DNA of 64,000 bases from Arthrobacter sp. KBS0703 (GTDB taxonomy: Bacteria; Actinomycetota; Actinomycetes; Actinomycetales; Micrococcaceae), in assembly GCF_002008315.2 (NCBI RefSeq), contig NZ_MVDG02000001.1, forward strand, positions 124,001 to 188,000. The letters are read 5' to 3'. Of the stretch, positions 51,516 through 60,699 are shown one piece after another. Every line of letters begins with the position of its first letter. Position 1 is the first letter of the stretch. The position numbers were made by a program, and so were the translations under genes. A model generated the notes under the pieces. It was not told where the DNA came from. It saw nothing but the letters and a program-made list of their open reading frames with translations, and made no database searches.

Positions 51516-52274
51516 GTGATCCAGTCGATTGACCGCGCGGCCAAGATCCTCGGGCTCCTCCAGGGCGCCAGGCGCCTTGGAATCTCCGAACTGGCCGCCG
51601 CGTTGGAGCTTCCGCCGTCCACCGTCCATGGGCTCGTGAAGTCACTGCAGGCGCACGGGCTGGTCGCTCAGGAAAGCTCGGGAAATCGGTATGCCCTTGG
51701 TCCGGCGCTGCTGAAACTTTCGAGCGTCTACCTCGACACGCTGGATGTCCGCTCCCGCGCAATGCGGTGGATGCATGAGTTGTCTTGGCGGACCGGTTAC
51801 GCGAGCCGATTAGGAGTGAACCTTCTCGATGAGGTTTTGATCATTCATCACGACCGCCGCCCCGACGGCACAGAGCAAATGCCGGAAACAGGACTCAACC
51901 TGCCCGCCCACGCCTCTGCTCTTGGAAAAGTGCTGCTCGCCTTCAATCCCGAGCTCGAAAATGACGTGCTCAGCAAGCCGCTGGCCGAATTCACCGGCGA
52001 TACGATCACAGACCCTGTCGTTCTCCGTTCACAGCTTGAGGAAGTGCGGAAAAACGCGCTCGGGTTGGAGTACGAGGAGGCGGTGATTGGCGAGGCTTCC
52101 ATTGCTGCCCCCGTCTACGATGAAAGCGGCTTGGTCGTCGCCGTGCTGTCGGTAGTAATCCCCGCGAGCGAGTGGCCAGCCAGCGAGGCCACCGTTCGCG
52201 AACTGCGCGACGCCGCACGGACAATTTCACGGGAACTCGGGGCTTCCGTCTGGTCCTCCCAAGGTGCCCGCTAG
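51516..52274 (+). CDS. IclR-family regulator of the dha operon
   Basis: A 252-residue regulator. Residues 3-65 are the winged helix (S-I-D-R-A-A-K-I-L-G-L-L, I-S-E-L-A-A-A-L-E-L-P-P-S-T-V-H-G-L-V-K-S-L). Residues 80-245 are the effector domain, with H-A-S-A-L-G-K-V-L-L-A and V-L-S-V-V-I-P. It is divergent from glpF-dhaKLM-dhaKL and the two palindromes between them are its likely sites. The ligand may be dihydroxyacetone or its phosphate. The start is GTG 51516 with GGGAGA upstream. Confidence 0.9.
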   Translation: MIQSIDRAAKILGLLQGARRLGISELAAALELPPSTVHGLVKSLQAHGLVAQESSGNRYALGPALLKLSSVYLDTLDVRSRAMRWMHELSWRTGYASRLGVNLLDEVLIIHHDRRPDGTEQMPETGLNLPAHASALGKVLLAFNPELENDVLSKPLAEFTGDTITDPVVLRSQLEEVRKNALGLEYEEAVIGEASIAAPVYDESGLVVAVLSVVIPASEWPASEATVRELRDAARTISRELGASVWSSQGAR

Positions 52275-52364
52275 TCCGCACGGATTTTCGCTCCGGCCTT
52301 CTCGTGAGGCACTAGCCGCCTACCTGAAGTAATACGGCTCCGGCCCAGTCTGCAATCCGACCTA

Positions 52365-52400
52365 GTGCCGTCGGCTTCGAGAGAAGCCGACGGCACTTTT
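52365..52400 (+). terminator. Rho-independent terminator after the IclR gene
   Basis: GTGCCGTCGGCTTC (52365-52378) pairs perfectly with 52383-52396 around GAGA, followed by TTTT. It is 90 bases after the iclR stop and insulates the paa operon. Confidence 0.9.
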
Positions 52401-52447
52401 GTCTGCGCCGCCGTGCTTGACGCCCTTCGCGGCTTCCGCATATCCTG

Positions 52448-52461
52448 AACGAACGGTCGGT
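52448..52461. promoter_or_regulatory. PaaR-like operator before paaA
   Basis: AACGAACGGTCGGT fits the core ACCGNNCGNNCGGT, which I recall for the TetR-type PaaR of Corynebacterium, with one mismatch. It lies 41 bases before the paaA start. No paaR gene is in the window. Confidence 0.5.
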
Positions 52462-52501
52462 AATTATTTCCGAGTACGCACGTGAATGCATAGGAGCAAC
52501 C

Positions 52502-53521
52502 ATGGCATCGCAGAATCTGCAGCCAGTGCCTGAGGCACTGTCCCCAGAGGATCAGGAGCGGGCGGCACAGCTCGAGGCGGAGGGGCAGGCGTACTTTGAC
52601 CGCGTCATGTCCGAGGACTCCCGGATCGAGCCGAAGGACTGGATGCCGGCCGCGTACCGCAAGACCCTCCTGCGCCAGATTTCGCAGCACGCGCACTCGG
52701 AAATCATCGGCATGCAGCCGGAGGCCAACTGGATCTCCCGCGCGCCGAGCCTGAAGCGCAAGGCCATCCTGATGGCCAAGGTCCAGGACGAGGCCGGCCA
52801 CGGGCTGTACCTCTACTCGGCCGCCGAGACGCTGGGCCAGAGCCGCGACAGGATGATGGACGACCTCATCGCCGGTAAGGCCCGCTACTCCTCGATCTTC
52901 AACTACCCGGCCCTGACCTGGGCGGACATGGGCGCGATCGGCTGGCTGGTGGACGGCGCCGCCATCTGCAACCAAGTGCCGCTCTGCCGCGCCTCCTACG
53001 GCCCCTACGGCCGGGCCATGGTGCGCATCTGCAAGGAAGAATCCTTCCACCAGCGCCAGGGCTTCGAGATCCTGCTGGAACTCTCCCACGGCACGCCCGC
53101 GCAGAAGCAGATGGCCCAGGACGCCGTGAACCGCTGGTACGCCCCGGCGCTGATGATGTTCGGCCCACCGGATGACGATTCACCCAACTCCAAGCAGTCC
53201 ATGGCCTGGAACATCAAGCGGTTCAGCAACGATGAACTGCGCAGCCGCTTCGTGGGCATGATGGTGGAGCAGGTCAGGGTCCTGGGCCTCACCCTCCCGG
53301 ACAGCGAAGTCCGCTTCAACGAAGAAACCAAGAAGTGGGAGCACGGACCGCTGGACTGGGAAGAGTTCAAGGAAGTCCTCGCCGGCCGCGGCCCCTGCAA
53401 CGCCCAGCGGCTTGAGCGCCGCCGCGAAGCGCACGACGACGGCGCCTGGGTTCGCGAAGCAGCCGCAGCTTATGCGGACAAACAGGCACGCAAGCACGCA
53501 GAGAAGGAATACGCAGCATGA
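52502..53521 (+). CDS. paaA: Phenylacetyl-CoA 1,2-epoxidase, catalytic subunit
   Basis: A 339-residue ferritin-like di-iron protein, the catalytic subunit of the PaaABCE oxygenase that epoxidises the aromatic ring of phenylacetyl-CoA. Di-iron ligands are visible in Q-D-E-A-G-H-G (E-x-x-H) and K-E-E-S-F-H-Q-R-Q (E-x-x-x-H type). [10 protein letters not shown] near 65 is also typical. It is the first gene of the operon, with AGGAGC before ATG 52502, and its stop overlaps the paaB start. Confidence 0.97.
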   Translation: MASQNLQPVPEALSPEDQERAAQLEAEGQAYFDRVMSEDSRIEPKDWMPAAYRKTLLRQISQHAHSEIIGMQPEANWISRAPSLKRKAILMAKVQDEAGHGLYLYSAAETLGQSRDRMMDDLIAGKARYSSIFNYPALTWADMGAIGWLVDGAAICNQVPLCRASYGPYGRAMVRICKEESFHQRQGFEILLELSHGTPAQKQMAQDAVNRWYAPALMMFGPPDDDSPNSKQSMAWNIKRFSNDELRSRFVGMMVEQVRVLGLTLPDSEVRFNEETKKWEHGPLDWEEFKEVLAGRGPCNAQRLERRREAHDDGAWVREAAAAYADKQARKHAEKEYAA

Positions 53522-53913
53522 GCCCCCACGGCAACCCGGAAGTACCGGCCAGCTCCGCCGGAGCAGTAGAAAACTCGGCTGCCAAGGTCCCCGCAGGTCC
53601 GGCACCAACCACTGAGTCAGCCTCGATGCATCGCAGCGTCTGGCCGCTCTGGGAGGTCTTTGTCCGGTCCAGCCGCGGGCTCTCGCACGTGCACGCGGGC
53701 AGCCTGCACGCGCCGGACGCCGCCATGGCCCTGCGCAACGCCCGCGACCTGTACACCCGCCGCAACGAGGGCGTGTCCATCTGGGTGGTCCCGGCCGATG
53801 CCATCGCCGCTAGCGATCCCGATGCGAAGGGTTCGTTCTTCGAGTCGCCGCAGGGCAAGGACTACCGGCACGCCACGTACTACACCAAGAGCGAAGGGGT
53901 GAAGCACCTGTGA
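53518..53913 (+). CDS. paaB: Phenylacetyl-CoA epoxidase subunit PaaB
   Basis: A 131-residue small subunit that bridges the PaaAC heterodimers. The conserved core begins [24 protein letters not shown] and includes [17 protein letters not shown]. The first 35 residues are an Ala/Pro-rich extension not usual in enteric PaaB. It overlaps its neighbours by four bases on both sides. Confidence 0.96.
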   Translation: MSPHGNPEVPASSAGAVENSAAKVPAGPAPTTESASMHRSVWPLWEVFVRSSRGLSHVHAGSLHAPDAAMALRNARDLYTRRNEGVSIWVVPADAIAASDPDAKGSFFESPQGKDYRHATYYTKSEGVKHL

Positions 53914-54815
53914 CCATGCCGGAACACACAGAAACCAGCGGCCACGGCGACATCTCCGTGGGCGTGGCCGGCAGCGGCGACTCCTCCGCCAGCGCCACCC
54001 GCATCACGCCGGGCAATGCGCTTCGCCCCGAGGACATCGCGCTCGAGGTCCGCACCGGCCTGGTAAAGCCCTCTGCGGAGGTGGCCGAGTACGCGCTGCG
54101 CCTGGGCGACGACGCCCTCATCCTGGCCCAGCGCCTGGGCCACTGGATCTCCCGTGCCCCGGAGCTGGAGGAGGACGTGGCCCTGGGCAACATCGGCCTG
54201 GACCAGCTGGGCCACGCCCGGTCCTTCCTCACCTACGCCGGGGGAGCGTGGGGGAAGAGCGAGGACGATCTCGCCTACTTCCGCCGCGAGCACGAGTTCC
54301 GCTCGGCCCACCTGTTCGAGCAGCCCAACGGCGACTTCGCGGTCACCATCGCGCGCCAGTTCGTTGTGAGCTACTACCAGTTCGAGCTGTACCGCCGGCT
54401 GACCGAGTCCACGGACGCCACGCTGGCCGCCATCGCCGCCAAGGCCGTGAAGGAAGTGGACTACCACCGCGACCACAGCGCCCAGTGGATCCTCCGGCTG
54501 GCGCAGGGCACCGAGGTGTCCCGGCAGAAGATGATCCACGGCCTGAAGCTGGTCTGGCCGTACGTGGGCGAGCTCTTCGCGGATGATGAGCTGACCACGC
54601 GCCTGGCTGAAGCCGGGGCCGCCGTCGAGCCTTCCAGCCTGAGGGCGGACTTTGACCGCCTCACCGGCGAGGTCCTGGCCGAAGCCGGGCTGGAGGTGCC
54701 GCAGACGCCGGCAGCGCCGGGCGGCGGACGCCGCGGCAGGCACTCCGAGCACCTGGGCTACATCCTCGCCGAGATGCAGGTCCTGGCCCGGGAGCATCCC
54801 GGAGCAAGCTGGTGA
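53910..54815 (+). CDS. paaC: Phenylacetyl-CoA epoxidase structural subunit PaaC
   Basis: A 301-residue ferritin-like partner of PaaA that holds no productive di-iron site but is needed for the complex. Marks are A-L-R-L-G-D-D-A-L-I-L-A-Q-R-L-G-H-W, N-I-G-L-D-Q-L-G-H-A-R and K-E-V-D-Y-H-R-D-H. The first 45 residues are a Gly/Ser-rich extension. The start is GTG in a GTGA overlap with the paaB stop. The C-terminus Y-I-L-A-E-M-Q-V-L-A-R-E-H-P-G is typical. Confidence 0.95.
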   Translation: MTMPEHTETSGHGDISVGVAGSGDSSASATRITPGNALRPEDIALEVRTGLVKPSAEVAEYALRLGDDALILAQRLGHWISRAPELEEDVALGNIGLDQLGHARSFLTYAGGAWGKSEDDLAYFRREHEFRSAHLFEQPNGDFAVTIARQFVVSYYQFELYRRLTESTDATLAAIAAKAVKEVDYHRDHSAQWILRLAQGTEVSRQKMIHGLKLVWPYVGELFADDELTTRLAEAGAAVEPSSLRADFDRLTGEVLAEAGLEVPQTPAAPGGGRRGRHSEHLGYILAEMQVLAREHPGASW

Positions 54816-55363
54816 CTGCCGTGTACGTTCAGGAATCGGGCACGCGGACTGCGGAGGCCACTGCCGAGCAGAAGGCGTGGGCCGTCGCCGCCACGGTGTG
54901 CGATCCGGAAATCCCGGTGCTCACCATCGAGGACCTCGGGATCCTGCGCAATGTACGGCTGTTCGACGACGGCGGGATGGTGCCCGCCGTGCAGGTCACC
55001 ATCACGCCCACGTACTCGGGCTGCCCCGCGATGGACGCCATCCGCGACGACCTCAAGGCCGCGTTCCGCAAGGAGGGCTACCCCAGCGTCCACGTGGAGC
55101 TGGTGCTGGCCCCGGCCTGGACCACGGACTGGATGACGGACGCCGGCAAGGCCAAGCTGCAGGAGTACGGCATCGCCCCGCCCAGCGGCAGGGCCGCCGC
55201 CGGGGGACACTCCGGCCCGGTCCGGCTCAGCCTGGCCGTGAAGTGCCCGCAGTGCTCGTCGCTGAACACCAAGGAACTCACCCGCTTCGGTTCCACCTCC
55301 TGCAAGGCGCTGTACGTGTGCCAGGACTGCAAGGAACCGTTCGACTACTTCAAAGTCCTGTAA
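54812..55363 (+). CDS. paaD: PaaD, Fe-S assembly factor of the epoxidase
   Basis: A 183-residue protein. The N-terminal DUF59/SufT-like domain shows C-D-P-E-I-P-V-L-T-I-E-D-L-G-I-L and P-T-Y-S-G-C-P-A-M-D-A-I with its conserved Cys. The C-terminal zinc ribbon has C-P-Q-C and C-Q-D-C. It is thought to help mature the iron centres of the complex. The start is GTG in a four-base overlap with paaC. Confidence 0.95.
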   Translation: MTAVYVQESGTRTAEATAEQKAWAVAATVCDPEIPVLTIEDLGILRNVRLFDDGGMVPAVQVTITPTYSGCPAMDAIRDDLKAAFRKEGYPSVHVELVLAPAWTTDWMTDAGKAKLQEYGIAPPSGRAAAGGHSGPVRLSLAVKCPQCSSLNTKELTRFGSTSCKALYVCQDCKEPFDYFKVL

Positions 55364-55373
55364 GGAATCTGCC

Positions 55374-56600
55374 ATGCCCGTTGTCCGCCAGACAGCCGCC
55401 GAACAGGCGCAGGCCACCGGCCGCCGTCGTCCGTCCTTCCACACCCTCACCGTCGCGGAGGTGCGCCGGCTTACCGAGGACGCCATCGAGGTGACCTTCG
55501 CGGTGCCGGCCGAGCTCGCCGGGCACTTCGACTACCTGCCGGGCCAGTACGTGGCCCTGCGCACCACGCTGCCGGATGAGGCCGGCGAGCCGAAGGAGAT
55601 CCGCCGCAGCTACTCCATCTGCGCCGAGCCGCGGAGCTTCGCGGACGGCAGCAGCGAGATCCGGGTGGCCATCAAGAAGGACCTGGGCGGGCTGTTCTCC
55701 ACGTGGGCCAACGCGGAGCTGAAGGCCGGGGACACCCTGGACGTCATGAGTCCCATGGGCGCGTTCGTGTCCAAGCACGGCCGGGACGGCCAGGCCGTGG
55801 AGCAGAACGTCATGAACTCGATGAACCACCCGGAGGAGCTGGCGGGGGAGCCGGGCAGCTTCGTGGCGATCGCCGCGGGCTCGGGCATCACGCCGGTGAT
55901 CGCGATTGCCCGCACGCTGCTGGCCGCGAACCCGGACACCCGGTTCGACCTCATCTATGCCAACAAGGCCGCCATGGACGTGATGTTCCTGGAGGAGCTC
56001 GCGGACCTGAAGGACAGGTACCCGTCGCGCCTGGCGCTGCACCACGTGCTGTCCCGCGAGCAGCGGATCGCGCCGCTGCTGAGCGGCAGGATCGACGCCG
56101 AGAAGCTGCGGGCGCTGCTGGGCACCGCCATCCACGCGGACGACGTTGACGAGTGGTTCCTGTGCGGGCCGTTCGAGCTGGTGCAGCTGTGCCGGGACAC
56201 CCTGGCGGAGCGCGGCGTGAAGCCCGAGCATGTCAGGTTCGAGCTGTTCACCTCAGGCAAGCCGGACCGCCCCGAGGGCAACGCCGGCCGGCCGGTGAGT
56301 GAGGACGCCTCGGCGGACACCTACAAGATCACGTTCAAGCTGGACGGCCTGCAGGGCGACGTCACCAGCCCCACGCACGCCCGCGAGTCCATCCTCAACG
56401 CGGCGCTGCGCGTCCGCCCGGACGTGCCGTTCGCGTGTGCCGGGGGAGTGTGCGGCACGTGCCGCGCCAAGCTGGTCACCGGCACCGTGACCATGGACGA
56501 GAACTACGCGCTGGAGCAGGATGAACTGGACAGGGGCTACGTCCTGACCTGCCAGTCCCACCCGACGAGCAAAGAAGTCACCGTCGACTTCGACGTGTAG
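55374..56600 (+). CDS. paaE: Phenylacetyl-CoA epoxidase reductase PaaE
   Basis: A 408-residue reductase. The FAD domain has R-R-S-Y-S-I-C, the NAD(P)H domain has G-S-G-I-T-P-V-I-A-I-A and F-L-C-G-P-F-E-L-V, and the C-terminal plant-type 2Fe-2S ferredoxin has C-A-G-G-V-C-G-T-C-R-A-K with the fourth Cys in T-C-Q-S-H-P. It delivers electrons from NADPH to the PaaA di-iron site. It starts 10 bases after paaD. Confidence 0.96.
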   Translation: MPVVRQTAAEQAQATGRRRPSFHTLTVAEVRRLTEDAIEVTFAVPAELAGHFDYLPGQYVALRTTLPDEAGEPKEIRRSYSICAEPRSFADGSSEIRVAIKKDLGGLFSTWANAELKAGDTLDVMSPMGAFVSKHGRDGQAVEQNVMNSMNHPEELAGEPGSFVAIAAGSGITPVIAIARTLLAANPDTRFDLIYANKAAMDVMFLEELADLKDRYPSRLALHHVLSREQRIAPLLSGRIDAEKLRALLGTAIHADDVDEWFLCGPFELVQLCRDTLAERGVKPEHVRFELFTSGKPDRPEGNAGRPVSEDASADTYKITFKLDGLQGDVTSPTHARESILNAALRVRPDVPFACAGGVCGTCRAKLVTGTVTMDENYALEQDELDRGYVLTCQSHPTSKEVTVDFDV

Positions 56601-56630
56601 TTTTCCCGGTCTCAACTCATAGGAGCCTCC

Positions 56631-57410
56631 ATGATCTCCCTCTCCATCGCCAACGGCATCGCCGAAGTGGTCCTCAACGCCCCGTACAAGCTGAACTCCC
56701 TGGATGAGCAAGCGCTCAGGGATTTAACACAGGCGTACGACGACGCCGCTGCCGCCGCCGGCCGCGGTGAGGTGCGGGCGCTGCTGCTGAGGGGAGAAGG
56801 ACGCGCCTTCTGCGCGGGCCGGGACATCGCCGGCGTGACGCCGGAGAACGACGACGCCGAGGCGTACCTGGGCGGGCTGGTGCAGCCGCTGCTGCAGAAG
56901 ATGAGCGCCTTTCCGGCGCCGACGTTCGCCGCCGCCCACGGCGCCTGCCTGGGAGTGGGCCTGGGGCTGCTGCTGGCCACGGACGTGGTGTACGTGGCGG
57001 ATAACGCGAAGTTCGGATCGCCGTTCGCCAAACTGGGTGCCACGCTGGATTCGGGCGGGCACTGGTACTTCACGGAGCGGCTGGGCATGCACCGGACGCT
57101 GGACCTGATCTACACGGCGGAGCTGATGACGGGCGGCGAGGCCGTGGCAAAGGGTATGTTCAGCCGTGCCATGCCGGCAGACGAACTGCTGGACTCCACG
57201 CGCGCGATTGTGGCGAAGGTGGCAACCGGAGCCACGGGCGCGTTCAAGGCCAGCAAGGAGCTGGTGGCGCACATCCGCGACCAGCGCCTGGGCCTGTGGG
57301 ACTCCATGAAAGAGGAGAACGCCGAGCAGGCCAGGCTGTGCAAGAGCGACGACTACGCGGAAGGCTTCCGAGCGTTCCAGGAAAAGCGCGAGCCGCAGTT
57401 CAAGGGCTAG
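56631..57410 (+). CDS. paaG: Enoyl-CoA hydratase/isomerase, PaaG-like
   Basis: A 259-residue crotonase-fold enzyme. The oxyanion residues are in F-C-A-G-R-D-I-A-G and G-A-C-L-G-V-G-L-G-L. In the next block, F-A-K-L-G-A-T-L-D-S-G-G-H, an Asp sits where PaaG has its catalytic Asp and where hydratases have Glu. That favours ring 1,2-epoxyphenylacetyl-CoA isomerase (epoxide to oxepin) over PaaF-type hydratase. TAGGAG precedes the ATG. It ends the paa operon here; paaK, paaZ, paaH and paaJ are not in the window. Confidence 0.85.
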   Translation: MISLSIANGIAEVVLNAPYKLNSLDEQALRDLTQAYDDAAAAAGRGEVRALLLRGEGRAFCAGRDIAGVTPENDDAEAYLGGLVQPLLQKMSAFPAPTFAAAHGACLGVGLGLLLATDVVYVADNAKFGSPFAKLGATLDSGGHWYFTERLGMHRTLDLIYTAELMTGGEAVAKGMFSRAMPADELLDSTRAIVAKVATGATGAFKASKELVAHIRDQRLGLWDSMKEENAEQARLCKSDDYAEGFRAFQEKREPQFKG

Positions 57411-57853
57411 TCCGCTGGCTGGTTTTGTCGAAGCCAGCTCTCCACCACGCCCAGCACCCACAATCCCAGGATCGCCCCACTGGTATTCGCCACAATATCC
57501 ATCGCGCTCGGGACCCGGTCATGCAGGAAAAGCAACTGCCCGAGTTCCATCGCGCACGACGCCAGGAACCCGGCGAGGACAATCCGTCCACGGTGGAAGG
57601 CGGGAAATGCCAGTGCTGCAAGGGCCCCGATGGGCGCGAACATGAGGATGTTGGACGCGAATTCCACGAAGTTGTAGTTGATCAGCACCGGAAGCCCGGC
57701 ATGGTGGAGGGCAAACAGTACCGTCTGGAGCCGGCCCGCGACCGGCCGGTCAACAGGGGTTGGCCAGAATGCCACGCCCGCGAGCCCCACGAGGTAGACA
57801 GCCAGCAGCACGCGCGTCACGCGTTCTGCGTTTGACTGCCCCCATTTACCCAT
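57407..57853 (-). CDS. VanZ-like membrane protein
   Basis: A 148-residue protein with four membrane segments. It has the VanZ-like pattern N-F-V-E-F-A-S-N-I-L-M-F-A-P-I-G, then E-L-G-Q-L-L-F-L and the conserved D-I-V-A-N-T-S-G-A-I-L-G. VanZ gives low-level teicoplanin resistance, but most relatives have no tested role. It overlaps the 3' end of paaG by 4 bases on the opposite strand and is divergent from galU. Confidence 0.87.
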   Translation of the reverse strand: MGKWGQSNAERVTRVLLAVYLVGLAGVAFWPTPVDRPVAGRLQTVLFALHHAGLPVLINYNFVEFASNILMFAPIGALAALAFPAFHRGRIVLAGFLASCAMELGQLLFLHDRVPSAMDIVANTSGAILGLWVLGVVESWLRQNQPAD

Positions 57854-57940
57854 ACCTACGAAACTACGCGTACCAGTCTGTGGGACCGAAATCTTGGCAC
57901 AAAATTTCGCAATTTGCGAGTCAATTTATAGGGTTCTCTC

Positions 57941-58834
57941 ATGAAAACATTGGGGAAATCAGTTCGTAAGGCAGTTATTCCGGCAGCCGGTCTGGGTACG
58001 CGTTTTTTGCCTGCCACCAAGGCGATGCCGAAGGAAATGCTGCCGGTGGTGGACGCACCGGCCATTCAGTACGTCGTTGAGGAGGCCGTGAATGCCGGCC
58101 TGACGGACGTGCTGATGATCACCGGCCGAAACAAGAGGGCGCTGGAGGATCACTTCGACCGCGCACCTGCGCTGGAGCGCACCCTGGAATTGAAGGGCGA
58201 TCAGACCCGCCTGGACGCCGTCCAGCACGCCTCCGGCCTTGGGCCCATCCACTACGTACGCCAGGGCGAGCCCAAGGGCCTGGGGCATGCCGTCCTGTGC
58301 GGCCGCCAGCACGTCGGGGATGAGCCGTTTGCTGTCTTGCTGGGTGATGACCTCATTGACGAGCGGGACGAGCTCCTGACCACCATGATGGATGTCCAGG
58401 CCAAGACCGGCGGTTCAGTGATTGCACTGATCGAAGTGGAGCCGTCCCAGATCAGTGCCTACGGCTGCGCCGACATTTCGGCGATCGCCGGCGAGGAGTA
58501 CGTCCGCGTCAATAGCCTCGTGGAAAAGCCCTCCGTCGACGAGGCGCCCTCGAACCTGGCCGTGATCGGACGCTACGTGCTGCACCCGGCGGTATTCGAC
58601 GTCCTGGAGACGACGGAACCTGGCCGCGGCGGCGAGATCCAGCTGACGGACGCTTTGCAGACGTTGGCGGCCAGCGAGGGGGAGGGCTCCGGTGTTTACG
58701 GCGTCGTCTTCCGCGGCAGGCGGTATGACACTGGCGACAAGCTCAGCTACTTGAAGGCCGTGATCACGTTGGCGTCGGAACGCGCGGAATTCGGGGAGGA
58801 CCTGAAGTCCTGGATGAAGGAATTCAACGGCTAA
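57941..58834 (+). CDS. galU: UTP-glucose-1-phosphate uridylyltransferase
   Basis: A 297-residue nucleotidyltransferase that makes UDP-glucose for cell-wall and exopolysaccharide synthesis. Marks are V-I-P-A-A-G-L-G-T-R-F-L-P-A-T-K-A-M-P-K-E-M-L-P, I-T-G-R-N-K-R-A-L-E-D-H-F-D, V-L-L-G-D-D-L-I-D and V-E-K-P. It is complete. An IS3-type element has inserted 36 bases past its stop, which may have separated it from its terminator at 62197. Confidence 0.95.
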   Translation: MKTLGKSVRKAVIPAAGLGTRFLPATKAMPKEMLPVVDAPAIQYVVEEAVNAGLTDVLMITGRNKRALEDHFDRAPALERTLELKGDQTRLDAVQHASGLGPIHYVRQGEPKGLGHAVLCGRQHVGDEPFAVLLGDDLIDERDELLTTMMDVQAKTGGSVIALIEVEPSQISAYGCADISAIAGEEYVRVNSLVEKPSVDEAPSNLAVIGRYVLHPAVFDVLETTEPGRGGEIQLTDALQTLAASEGEGSGVYGVVFRGRRYDTGDKLSYLKAVITLASERAEFGEDLKSWMKEFNG

Positions 58835-59463
58835 TCCAACAGGTCCAACGAAGAATGCCAGTCGCGAATCTGAACTGCTCCCCGATAGTTGGACTGGCCA
58901 AATAGGATCCTAAGCCGCGAGGGCCTGGGCACGGTATTGCACCGGGCTCAGGCCCTCGAGCTTTGTCGAGATATGTTCGGTGTTGTGCCAGTGGATGTAG
59001 TCGTTGAGCTGAGCTGCCAGTGCGTCGGTGCTGACAAACCCGACGCGGTCAAAGAACGCTGAATTCGGTCAGATCGATGACCCGCTTCTGGTCCGGGACA
59101 GCGGTGTCGAACTTCCGGCTCAGAGGTTCGGCGCAACGACGCCCTGTTCGCTTTGGTAGGAGATGTAGCGCTTTTCCGCCGGACCTTGCAGACCAGCCCG
59201 AACGCCCGCATTTGCTTGAGCACGGTCTTCTTTGCGGTCACCCAGCCTTGCTTGAGCAGTTCCGTATGGATGCGCCGGTGCCCGTATCGGCCATGGTTCT
59301 TCGTGAAGATCTCCGTGACTGCGGACTTGAATGAAGCTTGTGGGTCAGGACCCTGGAGACGGGCCTGGTGATAGAAGAAGGTCGAGCGGGCCAGTTGTTG
59401 AACCCAACCGAAAATAGGGCCAAAAACGCCAACTGAAAATGAGGCCACTGACCATTATGGAAG

Positions 59464-60699
59464 GTGATCACATTGGATGTTTGGGCGCAGATACGCCACC
59501 GATACGCGACGGAGAAAATCTCCAAGAGGGAGCTGGCTAAACAGCTCGGGGTTTCCCGGGGGACAGTGGACCGGGCGTTGGAGGCGGAGCGGCCGCCGAA
59601 GTATGAGCGGAAGCCGGCCGGTTCGAGCTTCGATGGTTACGCGCCGCAGGTCCGGGCCTTGTTGGTGCAGACGCCGACGATGCCGGCCTCGGTACTGGCC
59701 GAACGCGTCGGCTGGACGGGATCTGCATCCTTGTTCCGGGACAAGGTCCGTGGACTCCGGCCCGAGTATATGCCGGCGGATCCGGTGGACCGGCTGGTCC
59801 ATGAGCCGGGCCAGGCGATGCAGTGCGATTTGTGGTTTCCCCATGAACCCCTGCCCCTGGGGCGCGGGCAAGAGGGCAAGCCTCCGGTGCTGGTGATGAC
59901 GAGCGCGTTCTCCGGATACATCCAGGCCAGGATGCTGCCGACCCGCACGACCTTTGATCTGCTGGGCGGGATGTGGTCGCTGCTGCAGGAGGCCGGTGCA
60001 GTCCCCAAACAGCTGGTCTGGGACAACGAATCAGGGATCGGCCAGGGCCGGCTGACCGAGCCGGCGGCGGCGTTCGCCGGCGTGCTGGGCTGCGAGATCC
60101 GGCAGTTGCCGCCACGGGATCCGGAATCCAAGGGCATCGTGGAGCGGATGAACCGTTACTTCCGCCAGGGCTTTATGCCCGGTCGGACGTTCGCGTCCCC
60201 GCTAGATTTCAACGACCAGCTCGGGGACTGGCTGCCGCGCGCGAACGCCCGCTACTCCCGGACCCGTCATGGCCGTCCGGTCGAGCTTTTCGTCCGGGAC
60301 CGGGATGCGATGCGGCCCTTGACGCCGGTGGCGCCCGAGTTCGCCTTCCGCAGCAGCGTCCGGCTGCCACGGGACTACTACGTGCGGGTCTTCTCCAACG
60401 ACTATTCCGTGGACCCGGGCGCGATCGGGCGGATCGTGAACGTCGAAGCAGACCTGGAAAAGGTGACCGTGAGCGCAGACGGCCGGCTGCTGGCCAGGCA
60501 CGAGCGGCGGTGGGCCAGGCACCAGATCTTCACCGACCCCGGGCACGTGGACAAGGCCGCCTCCCTCCGACGGATCCACCGCAGCGTCAAGGCCGGACGG
60601 TCCACGGTGGTGGAGGAACGGGACCTGTCGATCTATGACGAACTGTTCGGTGTCGCCATCCCCGACGATGCCCGCGAGCTCTCCGGGGCAGGACGGTGA
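59464..60699 (+). CDS. istA: IS21-family transposase IstA
   Basis: A 411-residue transposase. An N-terminal HTH (I-S-K-R-E-L-A-K-Q-L-G-V-S-R-G-T-V-D-R-A-L) is followed by a DDE integrase core: Q-C-D-L-W-F (first Asp), W-D-N-E-S-G (second Asp) and R-D-P-E-S-K-G-I-V-E-R (Glu). The C-terminal Mu-like barrel has Y-Y-V-R-V-F-S-N-D-Y-S-V. The start is GTG 59464. It overlaps istB by four bases (GTGA). It appears intact. Confidence 0.95.
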   Translation: MITLDVWAQIRHRYATEKISKRELAKQLGVSRGTVDRALEAERPPKYERKPAGSSFDGYAPQVRALLVQTPTMPASVLAERVGWTGSASLFRDKVRGLRPEYMPADPVDRLVHEPGQAMQCDLWFPHEPLPLGRGQEGKPPVLVMTSAFSGYIQARMLPTRTTFDLLGGMWSLLQEAGAVPKQLVWDNESGIGQGRLTEPAAAFAGVLGCEIRQLPPRDPESKGIVERMNRYFRQGFMPGRTFASPLDFNDQLGDWLPRANARYSRTRHGRPVELFVRDRDAMRPLTPVAPEFAFRSSVRLPRDYYVRVFSNDYSVDPGAIGRIVNVEADLEKVTVSADGRLLARHERRWARHQIFTDPGHVDKAASLRRIHRSVKAGRSTVVEERDLSIYDELFGVAIPDDARELSGAGR

